Assembly (NCBI GenBank): GCA_023412855.1
Contig: JAEZRJ010000002.1
Coordinates: 1 to 29,696, forward strand
Origin: Bacillota bacterium
GTDB lineage: Bacteria > Bacillota > Clostridia > Lachnospirales > Lachnospiraceae
Reading direction: 5' to 3'
DNA length: 29,696 nucleotides
Shown: piece by piece, positions 1 to 8,687 of the stretch
How positions within the stretch are numbered: the first letter of the stretch is position 1
Layout: each line of letters begins with the position of its first letter
Made by a program: the position numbers and the translations under genes
The notes under the pieces: model-generated
What the model was told of the DNA's origin: nothing
Seen by the model: the letters and a program-made list of their open reading frames with translations, nothing else
Database searches by the model: none

Positions 1-199
1 TCTGCGGCGTCGGTTATCCTTGTAATAATTACTATTATCCTTAATATCACAGCATTGTGTTTATGCAAAACTAAGGATAATAATTACCAATCCTAAGCAT
101 ATTTATTTATCCTTCTCGAATTTGCATCGGGAGGAACTTGATAGTTAGATAAGAGAAAATAAGATTTTAAATGAAAAATGCAACCATAAAAAATATCTG
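1..199. other. AT-rich intergenic stretch with an imperfect inverted repeat
   Basis: I see no credible coding region here. Positions 26-42 and 72-88 form an imperfect inverted repeat (two TTATCCTTA/TAAGGATAA-type arms around a spacer of about 29 nt). It could be the degraded end of an upstream feature or a weak hairpin, but no T-run follows it, so it is not called a terminator. Confidence 0.4.
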
Positions 200-228
200 T
201 TGACAGCAGGGGCTTGCGGTGATAGCAT
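200..228 (+). promoter_or_regulatory. Sigma-A promoter of the leader peptide/GNAT unit
   Basis: A perfect -35 box TTGACA (200-205), a 17-nt spacer and TAGCAT (223-228) as -10, preceded by TG at 220-221, giving an extended -10 (TGnTAGCAT). Transcription would begin near 235, just before the ribosome binding site of the leader ORF. Promoter quality is judged by eye against the sigma-A consensus. Confidence 0.75.
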
Positions 229-257
229 TGTAAAAAATATTAAGGAGATTATACAAA

Positions 258-320
258 ATGAATCGGAACTTATATTCAAGAGAGTATATGTACATGTATG
301 ATAGACGTATTTGCTTATAA
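258..320 (+). CDS. Putative 20-aa leader peptide
   Basis: An ATG at 258 follows AAGGAGA (242-248) at a good distance and opens a 20-codon frame ending in TAA at 318-320. It encodes MNRNLYSREYMYMYDRRICL. The frame lies between a strong promoter and an intrinsic terminator that precedes the acetyltransferase gene, which is the usual position of a regulatory leader peptide. The peptide contains Met-Tyr-Met-Tyr followed by Asp-Arg-Arg. I do not match it to a named leader. Its stop codon lies inside the left arm of a stem-loop (313-350), so a ribosome stalled near its end would change the RNA fold. The regulatory role is inferred from architecture. Confidence 0.55.
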   Translation: MNRNLYSREYMYMYDRRICL

Positions 321-350
321 CTGAAGCACATCGGATGCACGGTTGTAAGC
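313..350 (+). promoter_or_regulatory. Stem-loop overlapping the leader peptide stop
   Basis: GCTTATAAC (313-321) can pair with GTTGTAAGC (342-350) over 9 bp with one G-U pair. The left arm contains the stop codon of the leader ORF, so translation of the leader would control whether the stem forms. I could not resolve a complete antiterminator by hand. A GATGCA/TGCATC pairing (334-339 with 409-414) is one possible alternative. Confidence 0.4.
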
Positions 351-426
351 CCATAGGTCTTATATGTCTGTGCGTAGATGAGAATGTGAGTTTTCTTTTT
401 ATATATTTGCATCTTGTATTATATTT

Positions 427-464
427 ATCGCGTCAGGCATATGGAATGCTTGATGCGATTTTTT
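427..464 (+). terminator. Intrinsic terminator/attenuator before the GNAT gene
   Basis: Arms 427-440 and 446-459 form a 14-bp stem (two G-U pairs) with a 5-nt loop. A run of six T ends at 464. The hairpin ends only about 10 nt before the SD of the acetyltransferase at 485, so it sits inside that gene's leader rather than behind a previous gene. This fits conditional termination; a read-through terminator for something upstream is the alternative. Confidence 0.75.
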
Positions 465-484
465 GTATGTTATGGAGGTAAAGG

Positions 485-1000
485 ATGAATGAGAGAATAG
501 AATTAATATTGGCAACAGTAGATGATGCAGAATTGCTGCATCAAATAAAGTATGAAGCTTTTTTACCATTATATGAAAAATACCACGATGATGAAACAAA
601 TCCGGCAAAAGAGAAAATCGATAAAGTGATTTATCAGCTTACGCACTTCAATGGTGAATATTATAAAATTATTATCGAGGGTCAGACAGTAGGGGCTGTC
701 AGGGTAGCGAGGAAAAAAAGCAAAAAAGAAAATGAGACTGATTATATACAGGATGTAAATTATATTTCACCGTTGTTTATTATACCAGAGTTTCAGAATA
801 GGGGAATTGGACAGATAGTAATAAGAAATCTTTTTCGTATGTATGAAAATACAATTACCTGGAGGCTGGATACCATAAAGCAGGAGAGTGGGAATTGCCA
901 CTTATATGAAAAATGCGGCTTTGTAAGAATTGGTGAAGAACATATAGTAAATGACCGGATGACAATGATAAATTATGAAAAGGCAAATGTATTTGTTTAA
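485..1000 (+). CDS. GNAT family N-acetyltransferase
   Basis: A 171-aa single-domain protein of the GNAT fold, which transfers an acetyl group from acetyl-CoA to an amine. The acetyl-CoA binding motif A is visible near residues 97-110 (PLFIIPEFQNRGIGQIVI, with the Q-N-R-G-I-G loop), and the C-terminal LYEKCGF motif of GNATs is near residues 138-144. The start has a strong SD (GGAGG at about 474-478). The gene is AT-rich compared with the metabolic genes downstream, which suggests an acquired accessory gene. It is preceded by a leader ORF and a terminator. That arrangement is common for genes induced by ribosome-targeting drugs, so a resistance acetyltransferase is a reasonable guess, but the sequence does not show the substrate. 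Confidence 0.85.
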   Translation: MNERIELILATVDDAELLHQIKYEAFLPLYEKYHDDETNPAKEKIDKVIYQLTHFNGEYYKIIIEGQTVGAVRVARKKSKKENETDYIQDVNYISPLFIIPEFQNRGIGQIVIRNLFRMYENTITWRLDTIKQESGNCHLYEKCGFVRIGEEHIVNDRMTMINYEKANVFV

Positions 1001-1031
1001 TATTGTGTCCTTTTCTAATACAAGTCAATTA

Positions 1032-1040
1032 TGATATAAT
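1032..1040 (+). promoter_or_regulatory. Extended -10 promoter of the AraC-type regulator
   Basis: TGATATAAT at 1032-1040 is a perfect TGnTATAAT element. No good -35 box lies upstream, which is acceptable for extended -10 promoters. It is about 50 nt ahead of the regulator start. Confidence 0.6.
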
Positions 1041-1091
1041 TTTAAACGCAGGAATAACATTGAAGACACGATCATTATGTGGAGAACGGCG

Positions 1092-3353
1092 ATGATTAAA
1101 AAACAAAAAATGAAGACGCTTCCTTTAAAAACCATATATAATATGCTTTTTCTTCTTTTTATTATGATTCCTATATTGATTGTATTGCTGGTGTCGCTTT
1201 TGATTTTGAATCAGCAGTTCAAGAATCAGGCGATGGAGAATATAGAGCAGGCGCAGCAAACAGTTATCGCGGAACTTCTATCGGATATAAGCGTTATGTC
1301 CATGCGATTGTCTCATTTGATTTATACTAACAATAATGAAATATTGGCTTACGCGGCAGGTACAGATACGGCGCAGTGGGAAATCAGATATGAGAATGCG
1401 CAGAAGCTGGCGCAAACAGGTAATCTGGCGCTGGAACCGGTAAAAGATATAGTTTCTGTTGGTTTTTACATGAAGAGCGGCAGGGAGACTTATATAAAAA
1501 ATGATATTCACCGCTCAGAGGAGGAAATCAAACAGACGAAATGGTATCAGGCAGCGCTGGAAAATCCTAATAGAGTATTTGTAGGCTCATATGATACGAA
1601 CTCGTTAAATGATCTTTTTACCGGAGGTAAAAAAGATATGCTTGTTTTGGTGTTCGCGCTTGCTCCCGATGTGACCACGGACCGTTCTCAAAGGATAGAG
1701 ATGGTGACATTCTATCATTCCACTGCGGCGGCGGAACGAATCAGGAAATATAATACGAACTATTTAGCAGGAAAGAACAAGCTTGGAATCGCACAGATCA
1801 CGGACGAAGAAGGACTGGTCATATTTTCCACACAAGAGGAGACCGCGCAGATTCTGGAAGGAAAATATACGTGCGTGAGAACTCCGATTGAATTCAATGA
1901 TACGGTATGGTATATCGAAAGCTATATCAAAACCTCGCAGCTTACCGCCGATTACTGGAAGAATGCAGTGTTCATTCTTTTGGCGGCGGTGTTGATTCTG
2001 GCACTTGCGGCATATTTTTCCCGGTATTTTTTAAGGAGTATTGTAAAACCGGTGGAGGAAATCAGCAGTGGTTTACGGCAAGTGGAGGAAGGGAATCTGG
2101 AAGTCCACATATCTCCCAGCGGTCAGTTTGAAATCAGAACTATGATTCATCAGTTCAATGCCATGGTAAGGCGGTTGAATGCACTAATCGAGGAATACGA
2201 GGATAGGGTGAGGAGTGCAAAGAGGGCTCCGAAGGATTATCTGGCGGCGATGCTCAAAGAAGAAATGACACCGGAAGAGGTGAGCACAAGTTTTGCTGAA
2301 TTTTTTGCGGAACACTATGCGATATTGGGTTTCTTTGTGTATGGCTACCATGGAGAAGAGGATGAGGTGAAGGGGGCTTCCCGATTGACATATAGCTTTG
2401 AACGGAATCCGCGCTTTGCATCAAGATGCCTCCTTTACATGGAGCGTTCCGATTTCTTTTTCATATTTTACCGGATTACCGAAGACGATTACGTGTCTGG
2501 AGTAAAAAAAATGGTGCAGGATTTGCAGAAAGCTGCAAAGGCGGAGTTTGGTGCAGGAATTTGCGCTCTTATCGGGCATGAGGCCTTCGGTTGCGGAGAT
2601 TTTAAACACCGGATCGAGGATATACGAAGCAAAATGTGCCTGCGCCATTTGCGAGGAGAATGCGCGGTTATCGATGTGAGCGAGGAAAGCTCCCAGTGGG
2701 AAAAGATTATCGCTCTTTCCAGGGAGTACGAACGGCTGGCAGGGGCGCTCTATATTGCAGATGAAAAAAATATGGTGGAGGAAAAGGAGCGACTATTCGA
2801 ACTGTTTCATAATCGCGCCATGGGAGAGCTTTATCCGCTAGCCTGTGCAGCGGTTCTGGCGATAGGAAATAGATTCAGTGAAGATAATTCCAATTTTGCC
2901 GAGGTATTCGGGAAGCAATACGACTATGTAGAGAAGTTTCGTCATATAGAGGACGTTAGGGGTCTGAAAATATGGCTTACTAATTATTTCGCATGGATTA
3001 TGGATTATTCTGCCTCTAAGCTGAAGGTTTCAGAGACGGATATGGTAGTGAGGGCCAAGCGGTATATTACTGCTCATTATGAGGAGACAGAGCTTACGCT
3101 GGGAAAGGTGGCAGAGTATGTAGGGTTGAACGAGAAATATTTTACGAATCGTTTCACCAAGGAGGCGGGGGAGAATTTCTCTTCATATTTGACGGGACTT
3201 AGAATGCAAAAGGCGAGAGAACTATTAAAAACCACAAGCTTTAAGGTGTACGAAATTGCTGAGATGACTGGATATCAAAATGCAGAGCACTTTAACAGAA
3301 TGTTTAAGAAGATAAATGGTATCAGCCCTTCACAGTATAGAAAAACCATGTAA
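1092..3353 (+). CDS. Membrane-anchored AraC family transcriptional regulator
   Basis: 753 aa from the ATG at 1092. An upstream in-frame ATG at 1077 is less likely, because GGAG at 1081-1084 lies 7 nt before 1092. Order of domains: a first membrane segment (about residues 15-38, hydrophobic LLFLLFIMIPILIVLL type), an extracytoplasmic sensor region of roughly 250 residues, a second membrane segment (about 293-313), a HAMP-like linker with IVKPVEEIS, a middle cytoplasmic region, and a C-terminal AraC/XylS double helix-turn-helix over the last 100 residues (LTLGKVAEYVGLNEKYFTNR and a second helix pair ending in GISPSQYRK). Such proteins usually sense a sugar outside the cell and activate a neighbouring ABC importer and glycosidase. 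The genes immediately downstream are of exactly that kind, so they are the probable targets. Confidence 0.9.
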   Translation: MIKKQKMKTLPLKTIYNMLFLLFIMIPILIVLLVSLLILNQQFKNQAMENIEQAQQTVIAELLSDISVMSMRLSHLIYTNNNEILAYAAGTDTAQWEIRYENAQKLAQTGNLALEPVKDIVSVGFYMKSGRETYIKNDIHRSEEEIKQTKWYQAALENPNRVFVGSYDTNSLNDLFTGGKKDMLVLVFALAPDVTTDRSQRIEMVTFYHSTAAAERIRKYNTNYLAGKNKLGIAQITDEEGLVIFSTQEETAQILEGKYTCVRTPIEFNDTVWYIESYIKTSQLTADYWKNAVFILLAAVLILALAAYFSRYFLRSIVKPVEEISSGLRQVEEGNLEVHISPSGQFEIRTMIHQFNAMVRRLNALIEEYEDRVRSAKRAPKDYLAAMLKEEMTPEEVSTSFAEFFAEHYAILGFFVYGYHGEEDEVKGASRLTYSFERNPRFASRCLLYMERSDFFFIFYRITEDDYVSGVKKMVQDLQKAAKAEFGAGICALIGHEAFGCGDFKHRIEDIRSKMCLRHLRGECAVIDVSEESSQWEKIIALSREYERLAGALYIADEKNMVEEKERLFELFHNRAMGELYPLACAAVLAIGNRFSEDNSNFAEVFGKQYDYVEKFRHIEDVRGLKIWLTNYFAWIMDYSASKLKVSETDMVVRAKRYITAHYEETELTLGKVAEYVGLNEKYFTNRFTKEAGENFSSYLTGLRMQKARELLKTTSFKVYEIAEMTGYQNAEHFNRMFKKINGISPSQYRKTM

Positions 3354-3370
3354 AATGCATGGTTTTTCTT
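3339..3370 (+). terminator. Intrinsic terminator after the AraC-type regulator
   Basis: A perfect 12-bp stem (3339-3350 with 3358-3369) around a 7-nt loop. It includes the regulator's stop codon, and the right arm carries a TTTTT run followed by CTT. It separates the regulator from the transport operon, so the latter needs its own promoter. Confidence 0.75.
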
Positions 3371-3404
3371 ACGATTAATCAAAAAAACTTTATAAATAAC
3401 AAGA

Positions 3405-3447
3405 AAGTAAAAAAACTGAATCTGAAGAAAAGTCAATAAAAGTGAAT
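3405..3447 (+). promoter_or_regulatory. Candidate direct-repeat operator before the sugar transport operon
   Basis: Two similar segments, AAGTAAAAAAACTGAAT (3405-3421) and AAGTCAATAAAAGTGAAT (3430-3447), lie about 25 nt apart in the 163-bp gap ahead of the binding-protein gene. AraC-family activators often bind direct repeats in front of a weak promoter. A poor -10 (TATGCT, 3479-3484) lies downstream. The region is A-rich, so chance similarity is possible. Confidence 0.25.
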
Positions 3448-3516
3448 ATAAGAGATGGAAACATTTTTTACAGACTGTTATGCTGAATCCACAAAAAGAA
3501 AGGGAGGAATTGCTCA

Positions 3517-4902
3517 ATGAAAAGAAAAGTATTAGCAACATTACTAACTTGTGTGATGACAGCATCTTTGCTTGCAGGATGTGGCAGCACGGGCACGGCG
3601 GAAACGAATGGGACGCAAAGCGCGCCTGCAGAAACGGGGAAAGAGGAGACGGGAGCTGAAAAAACCGAAGCGACGGATTCTTCAAAGAAGGATTTAAGCG
3701 GCACACTTACCTTTGCCATTTGGGATAACAACCTAAATGAATTTATCGAAGATAACGATATGGTAGGAAAGTTTCAGGAACAATATCCTAATATTGATAT
3801 TGAAGTGGAGAAAATCAAAGATGACAGCGAATATTGGAATGCGATGAAGATGAGAGCCTCGGCGAACCAATTGCCGGATATTATGTTTAACAAGCCTTTT
3901 ACTCTGTCCAGATTTAAAGATTATCTTGTGGATTTGTCGGGAACTCAGGCTAGTGCAAACAATGATCTGGCGGCAGGATATGCCATTGACGGAAAGGTTT
4001 TAGGTATTCCTATGACCTCTGGATATGAATATGTATTTTATTGGAAAGATATGTTTGAGGAAGCGGGCGTTGAAGTTCCGACCACATGGCCGGAATTTGA
4101 AGCGGCAGCAAAGACATTGCAGGATTATTATGGAAAAGATAATTCGGACTTTATGGCAATTGCCTGTGGTCTTAAGGATGAATGGCCGGACTATCCTTAT
4201 ATGGAATTCATGCCCGCACTGGAGTCGGGAAATGGGCAGAACTGGAATACCATGGCAAGTCAGGATGCGCCCTTTGCGGAAGGAACCGACATCAATAAAG
4301 CATATCAAAAGGTATACAGCCTGTTCACGTCCGGCGTGTTGGGCAAGGATCCATTAGGGCTTGGAAACGATCAGGTGACAGCATTGTTTGCGGCAAAAAA
4401 TGCAGCAATTATTGCCCTTGGAGACTGGGGACTTCAGAACATTCAGAACGGTACGGATGATATTTCTCAGTTAGGAACCTTTTATCTTCCTACAAGAAAC
4501 ACGGAGTCGGATCCTTATAACGTAATCGTACAGGGGGATTCTTTTATGGGAGTAACCACTCATTCCAAAAACCAGGAGGCAGCGGTTGCCTTTGTTGAAT
4601 GGTTTTACTCCGATGCATGGTATCCGGATTATATAAATTACGTATCCTCTGCATCATCCATGACGAATTTCCCCAAGGAGAAGGATTCGGTACTGGCGCA
4701 GGCAGATGAGCTCACACCCGACAAGATTCTTGTAATGTATGATGGTGGCGGCGATGATTTTACTGCAATACAGAACGAAACAACCTTTGATTATAAAAAA
4801 CTTGGTGCACAGATGATGACGGATGGTTTTGATTTGAATACCGCATTGGATGAATTGAATGCAAAATGGGCTGATGCAAGAAGCAAGCTGCAAATTCAGT
4901 AA
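3517..4902 (+). CDS. ABC sugar transporter substrate-binding lipoprotein
   Basis: 461 aa with a lipoprotein signal peptide: MKRK, a hydrophobic core and the lipobox LLAGC, giving lipid-modified Cys22 on the outer face of the membrane. A Ser/Thr/Glu-rich linker runs to about residue 60, followed by a family 1 extracellular solute-binding domain (LTFAIWDNN at the start of the mature fold). The SD GGGAGG precedes the ATG. It delivers a carbohydrate to the two permeases encoded next. Adjacent beta-galactosidase genes point to a beta-galactoside or galacto-oligosaccharide, which is an inference from context. A perfect hairpin directly after the gene would keep its mRNA level above that of the permease genes. 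Confidence 0.92.
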   Translation: MKRKVLATLLTCVMTASLLAGCGSTGTAETNGTQSAPAETGKEETGAEKTEATDSSKKDLSGTLTFAIWDNNLNEFIEDNDMVGKFQEQYPNIDIEVEKIKDDSEYWNAMKMRASANQLPDIMFNKPFTLSRFKDYLVDLSGTQASANNDLAAGYAIDGKVLGIPMTSGYEYVFYWKDMFEEAGVEVPTTWPEFEAAAKTLQDYYGKDNSDFMAIACGLKDEWPDYPYMEFMPALESGNGQNWNTMASQDAPFAEGTDINKAYQKVYSLFTSGVLGKDPLGLGNDQVTALFAAKNAAIIALGDWGLQNIQNGTDDISQLGTFYLPTRNTESDPYNVIVQGDSFMGVTTHSKNQEAAVAFVEWFYSDAWYPDYINYVSSASSMTNFPKEKDSVLAQADELTPDKILVMYDGGGDDFTAIQNETTFDYKKLGAQMMTDGFDLNTALDELNAKWADARSKLQIQ

Positions 4903-4914
4903 GATTTAAGGTCT

Positions 4915-4941
4915 ATGAGGACTGCTTTTAGCAGTCCTCAT
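4915..4941 (+). terminator. Stem-loop between binding protein and permease genes
   Basis: A perfect 11-bp stem (4915-4925 with 4931-4941) and a 5-nt TTTTA loop, followed by only four T (GTTTTG). It is probably a leaky terminator or mRNA-stabilising hairpin, as is common after abundant binding-protein genes. Its presence also argues against starting the permease frame at 4915. Confidence 0.6.
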
Positions 4942-5031
4942 GTTTTGAAAAGCAAAAGTTTAGAAAAGCTATTATACCCTATGTCTGCGTGCGAAAGATT
5001 GCAGGCAGTAAAGAAAGGCTTGGTTATTTGT

Positions 5032-5925
5032 ATGAGTAAATTGAGAAAAAAAAGGATGCAGTTCGTTATAACGGCATTAATAGTGCCCGTTATATTGCTG
5101 ATTGTATTTGTTGTAATCCCTGCGGCGGATTTGTTTCGCATGAGCTTTACCAATTGGGACGGATATTCGAAAAACAGTAGCATCGTGGGCTTTGTAAATT
5201 ATATATCTATGCTGAAAAATAAAGATTTATGGTTGTCACTGAAAAACAATGCTGTTTATTTTGTCGTTCATTTGTTTATGATTGCGGCAGAGCTGGGATT
5301 TGCTGTTATCCTTACCGGCAGACTGCGGGCAGCAAAGTTCTATAAGACGATGGTATTTATGCCTTACATTATCAACGGTGTTGCAGTATCCTATGCTTTT
5401 TCCTATTTCTTTTCTCCAATCAATGGTGCCTTTGATGCCATTTTAGGGGTATTGAATCTGGAATTCTTGATCAGGAACTGGTTGTCAGACCCTAAGATAG
5501 TTAATTATGTGTTGTCTTTTGTCTCAGTGTGGAGATTCAGCGGATATCATGTAATTCTATTTATGGCCGCCTTACAGTCGATTCCTCAGGACGTGGCGGA
5601 GGCTGCAAGGGTGGATGGCGCTAATGTATGGCAGCTATTTAAATACATTCAAGTTCCGGGTATTATGCTCATGGTGGATTTTGTCCTATTCGACAATATA
5701 AGAGGCTCGCTTCAGGTGTTTGATATTCCTTTCGTAATTACCTCGGGGGGACCAGGATATGCTTCCTCTACGTTTACTCTGTATACAATAGAAACGGCCT
5801 TTACTTATTCGAATTTCGGTCTGGCTTCCACGATGGCAGTTGCGATTATGATCATGATAGTCTTTATTTATGTTATCCAGAATAAAATCATCCACGGCTT
5901 GATACTTAGAGACAGGAGGAAATGA
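5032..5925 (+). CDS. ABC sugar transporter permease (MalF/UgpA type)
   Basis: 297 aa from the ATG at 5032. An in-frame TTG at 5020, with AAAGG 5 nt upstream, is the alternative. A longer frame back to 4915 would run through a hairpin and has no SD. About six membrane segments are visible, the first near residues 11-32. The cytoplasmic EAA loop for contact with the ATPase is clear (VAEAARVDGANVWQLFKYIQ, then VPG). It forms the membrane channel with the next gene product. No ATP-binding subunit is encoded in the locus, so a shared MsmX-like ATPase is presumed. Confidence 0.9.
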   Translation: MSKLRKKRMQFVITALIVPVILLIVFVVIPAADLFRMSFTNWDGYSKNSSIVGFVNYISMLKNKDLWLSLKNNAVYFVVHLFMIAAELGFAVILTGRLRAAKFYKTMVFMPYIINGVAVSYAFSYFFSPINGAFDAILGVLNLEFLIRNWLSDPKIVNYVLSFVSVWRFSGYHVILFMAALQSIPQDVAEAARVDGANVWQLFKYIQVPGIMLMVDFVLFDNIRGSLQVFDIPFVITSGGPGYASSTFTLYTIETAFTYSNFGLASTMAVAIMIMIVFIYVIQNKIIHGLILRDRRK

Positions 5926-5926
5926 G

Positions 5927-6760
5927 ATGGTAAAGAGAATTTCAACGCAAATCGTAAAGCAGCTCCTTTGTGCGGGTATGGTAGTGATTGTTATGGCCCC
6001 CATTATTCTCACCTTGTTTGCTGCGCTTAAAACGAAGGCGGATATGGTTACCACATCGCCTTTATTGTTGCCGGAGTGGGGCAGAATTACTTTCGATAAT
6101 TTTATGGATGTGCTATCCAATAAATACTTATTGATTGGTTTCAAAAATACGGGTATTATATTAGTGGTATCTATATTCTTTAATGTTATGTTCGGAACGA
6201 TAACCGCATTTATTATAGAACGATTTGAATTCAAAGGGAAGAGACTTGTAGTATCTTTATTCTTTATCGGTATGCTGATACCCACCTTTGTGACGGAAAT
6301 TGCACGTTTTCAGGTGATTCAAGGCCTTGGTTTATATAATACGCTGGGAGCGCCTATCGTAATATATGTGGCTTCTGATCTGATGCAGCTTTATATTTAC
6401 AGGCAGTTTATTTCCGGTCTGCCCGTTTCCCTCGATGAGGCGGCGTTAATTGATGGATGCAGCTATTTCGGGCTTTTCATCAAGATCATATTCCCGCTAT
6501 TGGCTCCGGCTACCGCTACCGTATGTATTATAAAGGCCATTAATATTATTAATGACATGTATATTCCTTATTTATATATGCCTAAGAACAAACTGCGCAC
6601 CCTTACGACCTTTTTGATGGACTACGCTAATGCCCAATTAGGTTCCTGGCAGACATTGGCTGCCGGTATCATTATTATTATGATACCTACCATAGCAATT
6701 TATGTGTTTTTTCAGAGGTATATACTGGCAGGAGTGGCGGCAGGTGCTGTAAAGGAATGA
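5927..6760 (+). CDS. ABC sugar transporter permease (MalG/UgpE type)
   Basis: 277 aa. The ATG lies one base after the stop codon of the first permease, and its SD (AGGAGG) lies in the last codons of that gene, so the two are translationally coupled. Six membrane segments can be read. The EAA motif is LPVSLDEAALIDGCSYFGLF, followed by KIIFPLLAP. It pairs with the first permease as the second half of the importer channel. Confidence 0.9.
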   Translation: MVKRISTQIVKQLLCAGMVVIVMAPIILTLFAALKTKADMVTTSPLLLPEWGRITFDNFMDVLSNKYLLIGFKNTGIILVVSIFFNVMFGTITAFIIERFEFKGKRLVVSLFFIGMLIPTFVTEIARFQVIQGLGLYNTLGAPIVIYVASDLMQLYIYRQFISGLPVSLDEAALIDGCSYFGLFIKIIFPLLAPATATVCIIKAINIINDMYIPYLYMPKNKLRTLTTFLMDYANAQLGSWQTLAAGIIIIMIPTIAIYVFFQRYILAGVAAGAVKE

Positions 6761-6797
6761 TTAATTGATACCCATCATTACACAAGGAGGAAGCTTT

Positions 6798-8687
6798 ATG
6801 AAAGCAGATATTACATGGTTGGATCAACCGGAGGTTTTCCGCGTGAACCAATTGCCGGCACATAGCGATCATGAATTTTATTCAGGCAGAGAAGAATTTT
6901 TGCATGGGAAGAATTCCTTGGCGCAGCCGTTGAACGGAGAATGGAGATTTCGCTACTCTGTGAATGCCATGGAACGGCCGGCAGATTTTTTTGAGGAAGA
7001 TTATTCGGAAGAGGGATTTGGCGATATAAAGGTGCCATGCCATATCGAGCTTGCAGGCTATGATAAGGTTCATTACATCAATACGATGTATCCGTGGGAA
7101 GGGCATATGTTTCGAAGGCCGGCCCGTGCGCTGCATAAGGAGGATGGTGCTGATGGAAGCTTCAGCAAGGCGGACTACAATCCGGTAGGTTCTTATATCA
7201 AGCACTTTGATCTGGAGGATGGGCTTAAAGGTAAAAGAGTTGTTATTTTTTTCGAAGGCGTAGAGCAGGCGATGTATGTTTGGCTGAACGGCAGTTTTGT
7301 AGGCTATGCAGAGGATAGTTTTACGCCCTCCGAGTTCGATTTAACACCCTTTATTAAGGAAAAGGGTAATGTACTCGCTGTTGAAGTTCATAAGAGGAGT
7401 ACGGCGGCTTATTTGGAGGATCAGGATTTTTTTCGTTTCTTCGGTATCTATAGGGATGTGACGCTGTATGCACTTCCGAAGCTGCATGCGGAGGATATTT
7501 GGGCTAAGACGGCACTTAAAGAAGATAATGTGTCGGGAACCTTTGCTTTGGATGTAAAGCTATCCGGAGATGAGCCGGCAGGAACTGTGGTGATAAGGCT
7601 GGCAGATTCGGAGAATAAGGTCTGCTTGGAGAAAAAGCTTCCTATTATAAACGGCAATATTCATATGGAGCCGGAAGAATTAAAGGGAATCATTGCATGG
7701 AGTCACAAGAATCCATATTTATACGAGCTGACCATAAGCTTAGAGGATGAGAACGGAAAAGAAGTGGAATTCGTTCCTTATAAGGCAGGTTTTCGGCGGA
7801 TCGAAATCAGGAATAAGCTGATGCTCTTAAACGGAAGCCGGTTGATTATTAACGGAGTAAACCGTCATGAATGGAGCGCTGAGGGCGGACGCTGCATCGG
7901 CAGGAGAGAAATGGAATGGGATATTCAGGTTATGAAAAATAACAATATCAATGCGGTCAGAACCTGCCATTACCCTAATCAACTGTCATGGTATAATATG
8001 TGTGATGAAAATGGTATCTATATGATGGCGGAGGCAAATCTGGAATCTCATGGTTCCTGGCAGAAGCTGGGGACGGTGGAGCCGTCTTGGAACGTACCGG
8101 GAAGTCTTCCGGCTTGGGAACCGGCGGTAGTGGACAGGGCGAAGACGAATTTCGAAGTATTCAAAAACCATACTTCCATTTTATTCTGGTCTCTGGGCAA
8201 TGAGTCTTATGCGGGAGACGGAATAGAGAGTATGAACCGTTTTTATAAAGAGACAGATGACAGCAGACTGGTGCATTACGAAGGAGTGGTACATAACAGA
8301 GCTTATGAAGAGACTGTATCCGATGTGGAAAGCCGCATGTATGCGCCTCCTGCGCAAATAAAGGAGTATCTGGAAAACGATCCGAAAAAGCCGTTTATCC
8401 TATGCGAATATATGCACGACATGGGAAATTCTCTCGGGGGAATGAAATCTTACATCGATTTGCTGGAGGAATACCCCATGTATCAGGGCGGATTTATTTG
8501 GGATTATATCGATCAGGCCCTTTTCGTTCAGGATGAGGTAAGCGGGGAAAAGGTGCTGCGTTATGGCGGAGATTTCGACGACCGTCCGTCCGACTATGAG
8601 TTTTCCGGCAATGGGATCGTATTTGCCGATAGAACGGAAAAACCCGCGATGCAGGAGGTAAAGTATTATTATGGATTATATAAATAA
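6798..8687 (+). CDS. lacL: Beta-galactosidase large subunit (GH2, LacL type)
   Basis: 629 aa from the ATG at 6798, which has an ideal SD (AAGGAGGA). A frame open from 6765 has no SD at its first ATG. The protein covers the sugar-binding, immunoglobulin-like and TIM-barrel domains of a LacZ-type GH2 enzyme and hydrolyses beta-galactosides. The acid/base Glu is at 469 (SLGNES) and the nucleophile at 537 (ILCEYMHDMGNS). The protein stops where full-length LacZ enzymes (about 1,000 aa) continue into the small-chain domain, which is supplied by the next, overlapping gene. The length matches LacL of the lactobacillar LacLM heterodimer (about 626-628 aa). There is no secretion signal, so the substrate is probably imported intact by the preceding ABC system. 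Confidence 0.93.
   Translation: MKADITWLDQPEVFRVNQLPAHSDHEFYSGREEFLHGKNSLAQPLNGEWRFRYSVNAMERPADFFEEDYSEEGFGDIKVPCHIELAGYDKVHYINTMYPWEGHMFRRPARALHKEDGADGSFSKADYNPVGSYIKHFDLEDGLKGKRVVIFFEGVEQAMYVWLNGSFVGYAEDSFTPSEFDLTPFIKEKGNVLAVEVHKRSTAAYLEDQDFFRFFGIYRDVTLYALPKLHAEDIWAKTALKEDNVSGTFALDVKLSGDEPAGTVVIRLADSENKVCLEKKLPIINGNIHMEPEELKGIIAWSHKNPYLYELTISLEDENGKEVEFVPYKAGFRRIEIRNKLMLLNGSRLIINGVNRHEWSAEGGRCIGRREMEWDIQVMKNNNINAVRTCHYPNQLSWYNMCDENGIYMMAEANLESHGSWQKLGTVEPSWNVPGSLPAWEPAVVDRAKTNFEVFKNHTSILFWSLGNESYAGDGIESMNRFYKETDDSRLVHYEGVVHNRAYEETVSDVESRMYAPPAQIKEYLENDPKKPFILCEYMHDMGNSLGGMKSYIDLLEEYPMYQGGFIWDYIDQALFVQDEVSGEKVLRYGGDFDDRPSDYEFSGNGIVFADRTEKPAMQEVKYYYGLYK

Noticed and set aside
3275..3731. Minus-strand ORFs across the regulator end and binding-protein start
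   Set aside because: They overlap the terminator and signal-peptide coding region antisense and have no SD.
4915..5031. N-terminal extension of the first permease
   Set aside because: It includes a perfect 11-bp hairpin, has no SD at its first ATG, and adds residues unlike a permease N-terminus.
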